This document shows, in pieces, positions 62,393 through 64,000 of a stretch of 64,000 nt of DNA (the stretch's first letter is position 1; every line of letters starts with the position of its first letter). Under the pieces are notes generated by a model. The model saw nothing but the letters and a program-made list of their open reading frames with translations, searched no databases and was not told the origin of the DNA. The DNA is taken from positions 50,562,460 through 50,626,459 of the forward strand of contig ML677326.1 of the NCBI GenBank assembly GCA_007922305.1. Direction: 5' to 3'. The translations under genes and the position numbers were made by a program. The stretch comes from Dermatemys mawii (Eukaryota; Chordata; Testudines; Dermatemydidae).

Positions 62393-63103
62393 CAGGTTTC
62401 AGAGTGGTAGCCATGTTAGTCTGTATCAGCAGAAACAACGAGGAGTCCTTGTGGCACCTTAGAGACTAACAAATTAATTTGGAGAAGTGACAAAGAGTCC
62501 TGTGGCACCTTAAAGACTAACTGAAATTTTTTCAGAGCATGAGCTTTCGTGGGCTAATACCCACTTCGTCGGATGCATGCAGAGGAAACTACAAGACCAG
62601 GTAAAAATACATGAAAAGATGGTGGTTGCCTTACCAAGTGGGAGGTCAGTCTTACAAGAGAATTCAATTAACACTAGGATACCAAGAGAGGAAAAAATCA
62701 CTTTTGTGGTGGTAATGAGTGTGGCCCAATTCAAACAGTTGACAAGAAGGTGAGTAACAGTAGAGGGGAGTTAGTATGGGAGAAATTAGGTTTTGTAATG
62801 ATCCAACCACTTCCAGTCTTTATCCAGGCCTAATTTGATGGTCTCCAGTTTGCAAATTAATTCCAGTTCTGCAGTTTCATGTTGGAGTCTGTTTTTGAAG
62901 TTTTTTTGTTGAAGAATTGCTACTTTTAGGTCTGTTATTGAGTGACTAGGGAGATTGAAGTGTTCTCCTATTGATTTTTGAATGTTATAATTCCTGATGT
63001 CAGATTTGTGTCTATGTATACATTTGTGTAGAGATTGTCCAGTTTGGCCAATGCCAGCAATGCCCCTCTGCCATGTACATGTCACTACAAAAGTGATTTT
63101 TCC
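62393..63103 (-). mobile_element. Penelope-like element 3' parts, two termini in tandem
   Basis: The first terminus (62393-62478) runs from gtttcagagtggtagccatg to agagactaacaaattaattt on the plus strand, i.e. minus-strand 3' end. A second, diverged terminus starts near 62488 (gacaaagagtcctgtggcac) and leads into a 3' UTR and the endonuclease remnant. Two related ends in the same direction recall the pseudo-LTR arrangement known for Penelope elements. Confidence 0.78.
62786..63103 (-). pseudogene. Penelope-like GIY-YIG endonuclease C-terminus, remnant
   Basis: In the 147-codon frame (62786-63229) the residues from about 43 to the end belong to the PLE polyprotein C-terminus: GQTGQSL (61-67), the following HRHKSDIRN, then GEHFNLPSHSITDLKVAILQQ and KDWKWLDHYKT at the end. 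In Penelope-like elements this domain follows the reverse transcriptase and cuts DNA. The C-terminal half and the natural stop look intact. The residues just before GQTG (51-60) are unlike the family, which has paired cysteines there; a 28-bp inversion (63052-63079) appears to explain this. The start Met at 63229 lies in unrelated sequence, and the RT domain is absent. Inactive. Confidence 0.72.
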
Positions 63104-64000
63104 TTCCAAAACACACACAAAAAAATAGTATGAGGGAACAGAAGTAGAAAAAGGGAGAGGGAGACAAAATAGGAACCGATCAGAAAGACATGAATGCTCC
63201 TCCTGTTCATGCTTAAAAACTATGTACAAAAAGGAGTTGTAGTCCTTTTTCAGAGAGACAGGGACACAGAATCAGTAACATTTTTCTTTGTCTTTTGTAA
63301 ACTAAATAATGTTTAATTTTTTTGTGAATTATGGCCATTGTCAAATTAGCAGAATCACTTTAAAATTGGGTTTAAATATGATTCCATCAAAAATAAATTA
63401 AACATGGTATGATAGACAAGTGTAAATAGGGTTAAACTGTTTCGTAATTCACATAGAAAGAGGGGGTTATCCTAGGTCAAGGGTTGTGGAAGAGTGTACA
63501 ACATAATTGGGCCTTGTTTGTAATGACCATTCAAAAACTAAGTTTTTAAAAGACAATACAGTCTTGGGCCTCCTGTAACTGAGACCAGATTGTACAACTT
63601 TTAATCATGTTTGTGCAATGAGTAGGGCTTGTGCTGTCAGTCTTTTACATTAAAGACTAAACCACCCTTCTTTCAAATATGCAATTACTATCTTCCTCAG
63701 ATTTTTTTCTCTACCATATGTTTTTCATTTGCACTTCTAACAATGTATAGTTAGGTAACAACCCCATTCAGTGTAAATAAGCACTTTTTTTGGTCAAAAC
63801 CAGGGCATGTCATTTGTCATCCAAACTGTAATATGTATGCATATATTTAAAATATGATCACATGTTCAACTACTCCATGTTGTGTTTGCATAAACACAAT
63901 GCTTAAGGAAATAATACTCTGCTATAACTCAGGCATGCTGGAAATAAATAAAAGTAAGCATAAAACTTGTCACAGTAATGTTTTCTCCTGACTTTATTTC
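63104..64000. other. No gene recognised
   Basis: AT-rich sequence to the window end. No termini or domains seen. Confidence 0.5.

Noticed and set aside
1..64000. CRISPR array, prokaryotic operons, tRNA or rRNA genes
   Set aside because: No regularly spaced repeats with spacers, no Shine-Dalgarno-linked gene runs and no cloverleaf or rRNA core sequence were seen. The repeat content is vertebrate.

Overview
The window looks like nuclear DNA of a reptile, most likely a turtle. It is AT-rich and intron- or desert-like, and it is dominated by CR1 LINEs, hAT and Harbinger DNA transposons, Penelope-like element (PLE) 3' ends of a type I recall as abundant in turtle genomes, and a DIRS-like retroelement. 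I found no host protein-coding exon, no tRNA or rRNA gene, no CRISPR array and no bacterial or viral gene. Every open frame with a recognisable product belongs to a mobile element, and all of these are broken. Species, and whether the window is intronic or intergenic, cannot be decided from the sequence.

Layout: 1-1007 nothing recognised. 1008-2766 an 8-bp-TSD (hAT-type) element carrying a nested Harbinger-type element (1589-2264). 5636-6899 a 5'-truncated CR1 on the minus strand with a 277-codon reverse transcriptase frame. 6952-11640 a near full-length CR1 on the minus strand (ORF1 with esterase motifs, endonuclease, reverse transcriptase, 3' UTR), split by a PLE (8188-8768). 18183-18790 a GC-rich repeat. 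20665-21248 the 3' end of a hAT transposon with transposase C-terminus. 22882-23347 a hAT MITE with two PLE ends nested inside in inverted orientation. 27470-27949 a Harbinger-type MITE. 28490-28798 and 38975-39197 hAT MITEs. 29690-29935 and 32120-32400 CR1 remnants. 44206-45690 an old CR1 on the minus strand. 46263-46734 a Tigger-type MITE with a long internal hairpin. 47290-47430 an old LINE remnant. 48500-54770 a decayed DIRS-like element with several later insertions. 61932-62130 a CR1 3' UTR remnant and 62393-63103 PLE ends. A 100-N assembly gap lies at 58965-59064 next to a 46-G run.

The elements stack in layers: older CR1, DIRS-like and hAT copies serve as targets for later hAT, Harbinger and PLE insertions, and intact target-site duplications (TSDs) allow the insertions to be ordered. 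Beyond this repeat landscape, the most unusual signals are near-perfect inverted repeats that ordinary transposon structure does not explain: a 76-bp perfect palindrome (50013-50088), 57-bp arms (61803-61934), 21-bp arms (37721-37766), and an apparent 28-bp micro-inversion inside a PLE endonuclease remnant (63052-63079). Together they look like products of replication template switching, or in part assembly artefacts. Family assignments come from motif reading and memory of repeat families, not from a database search.
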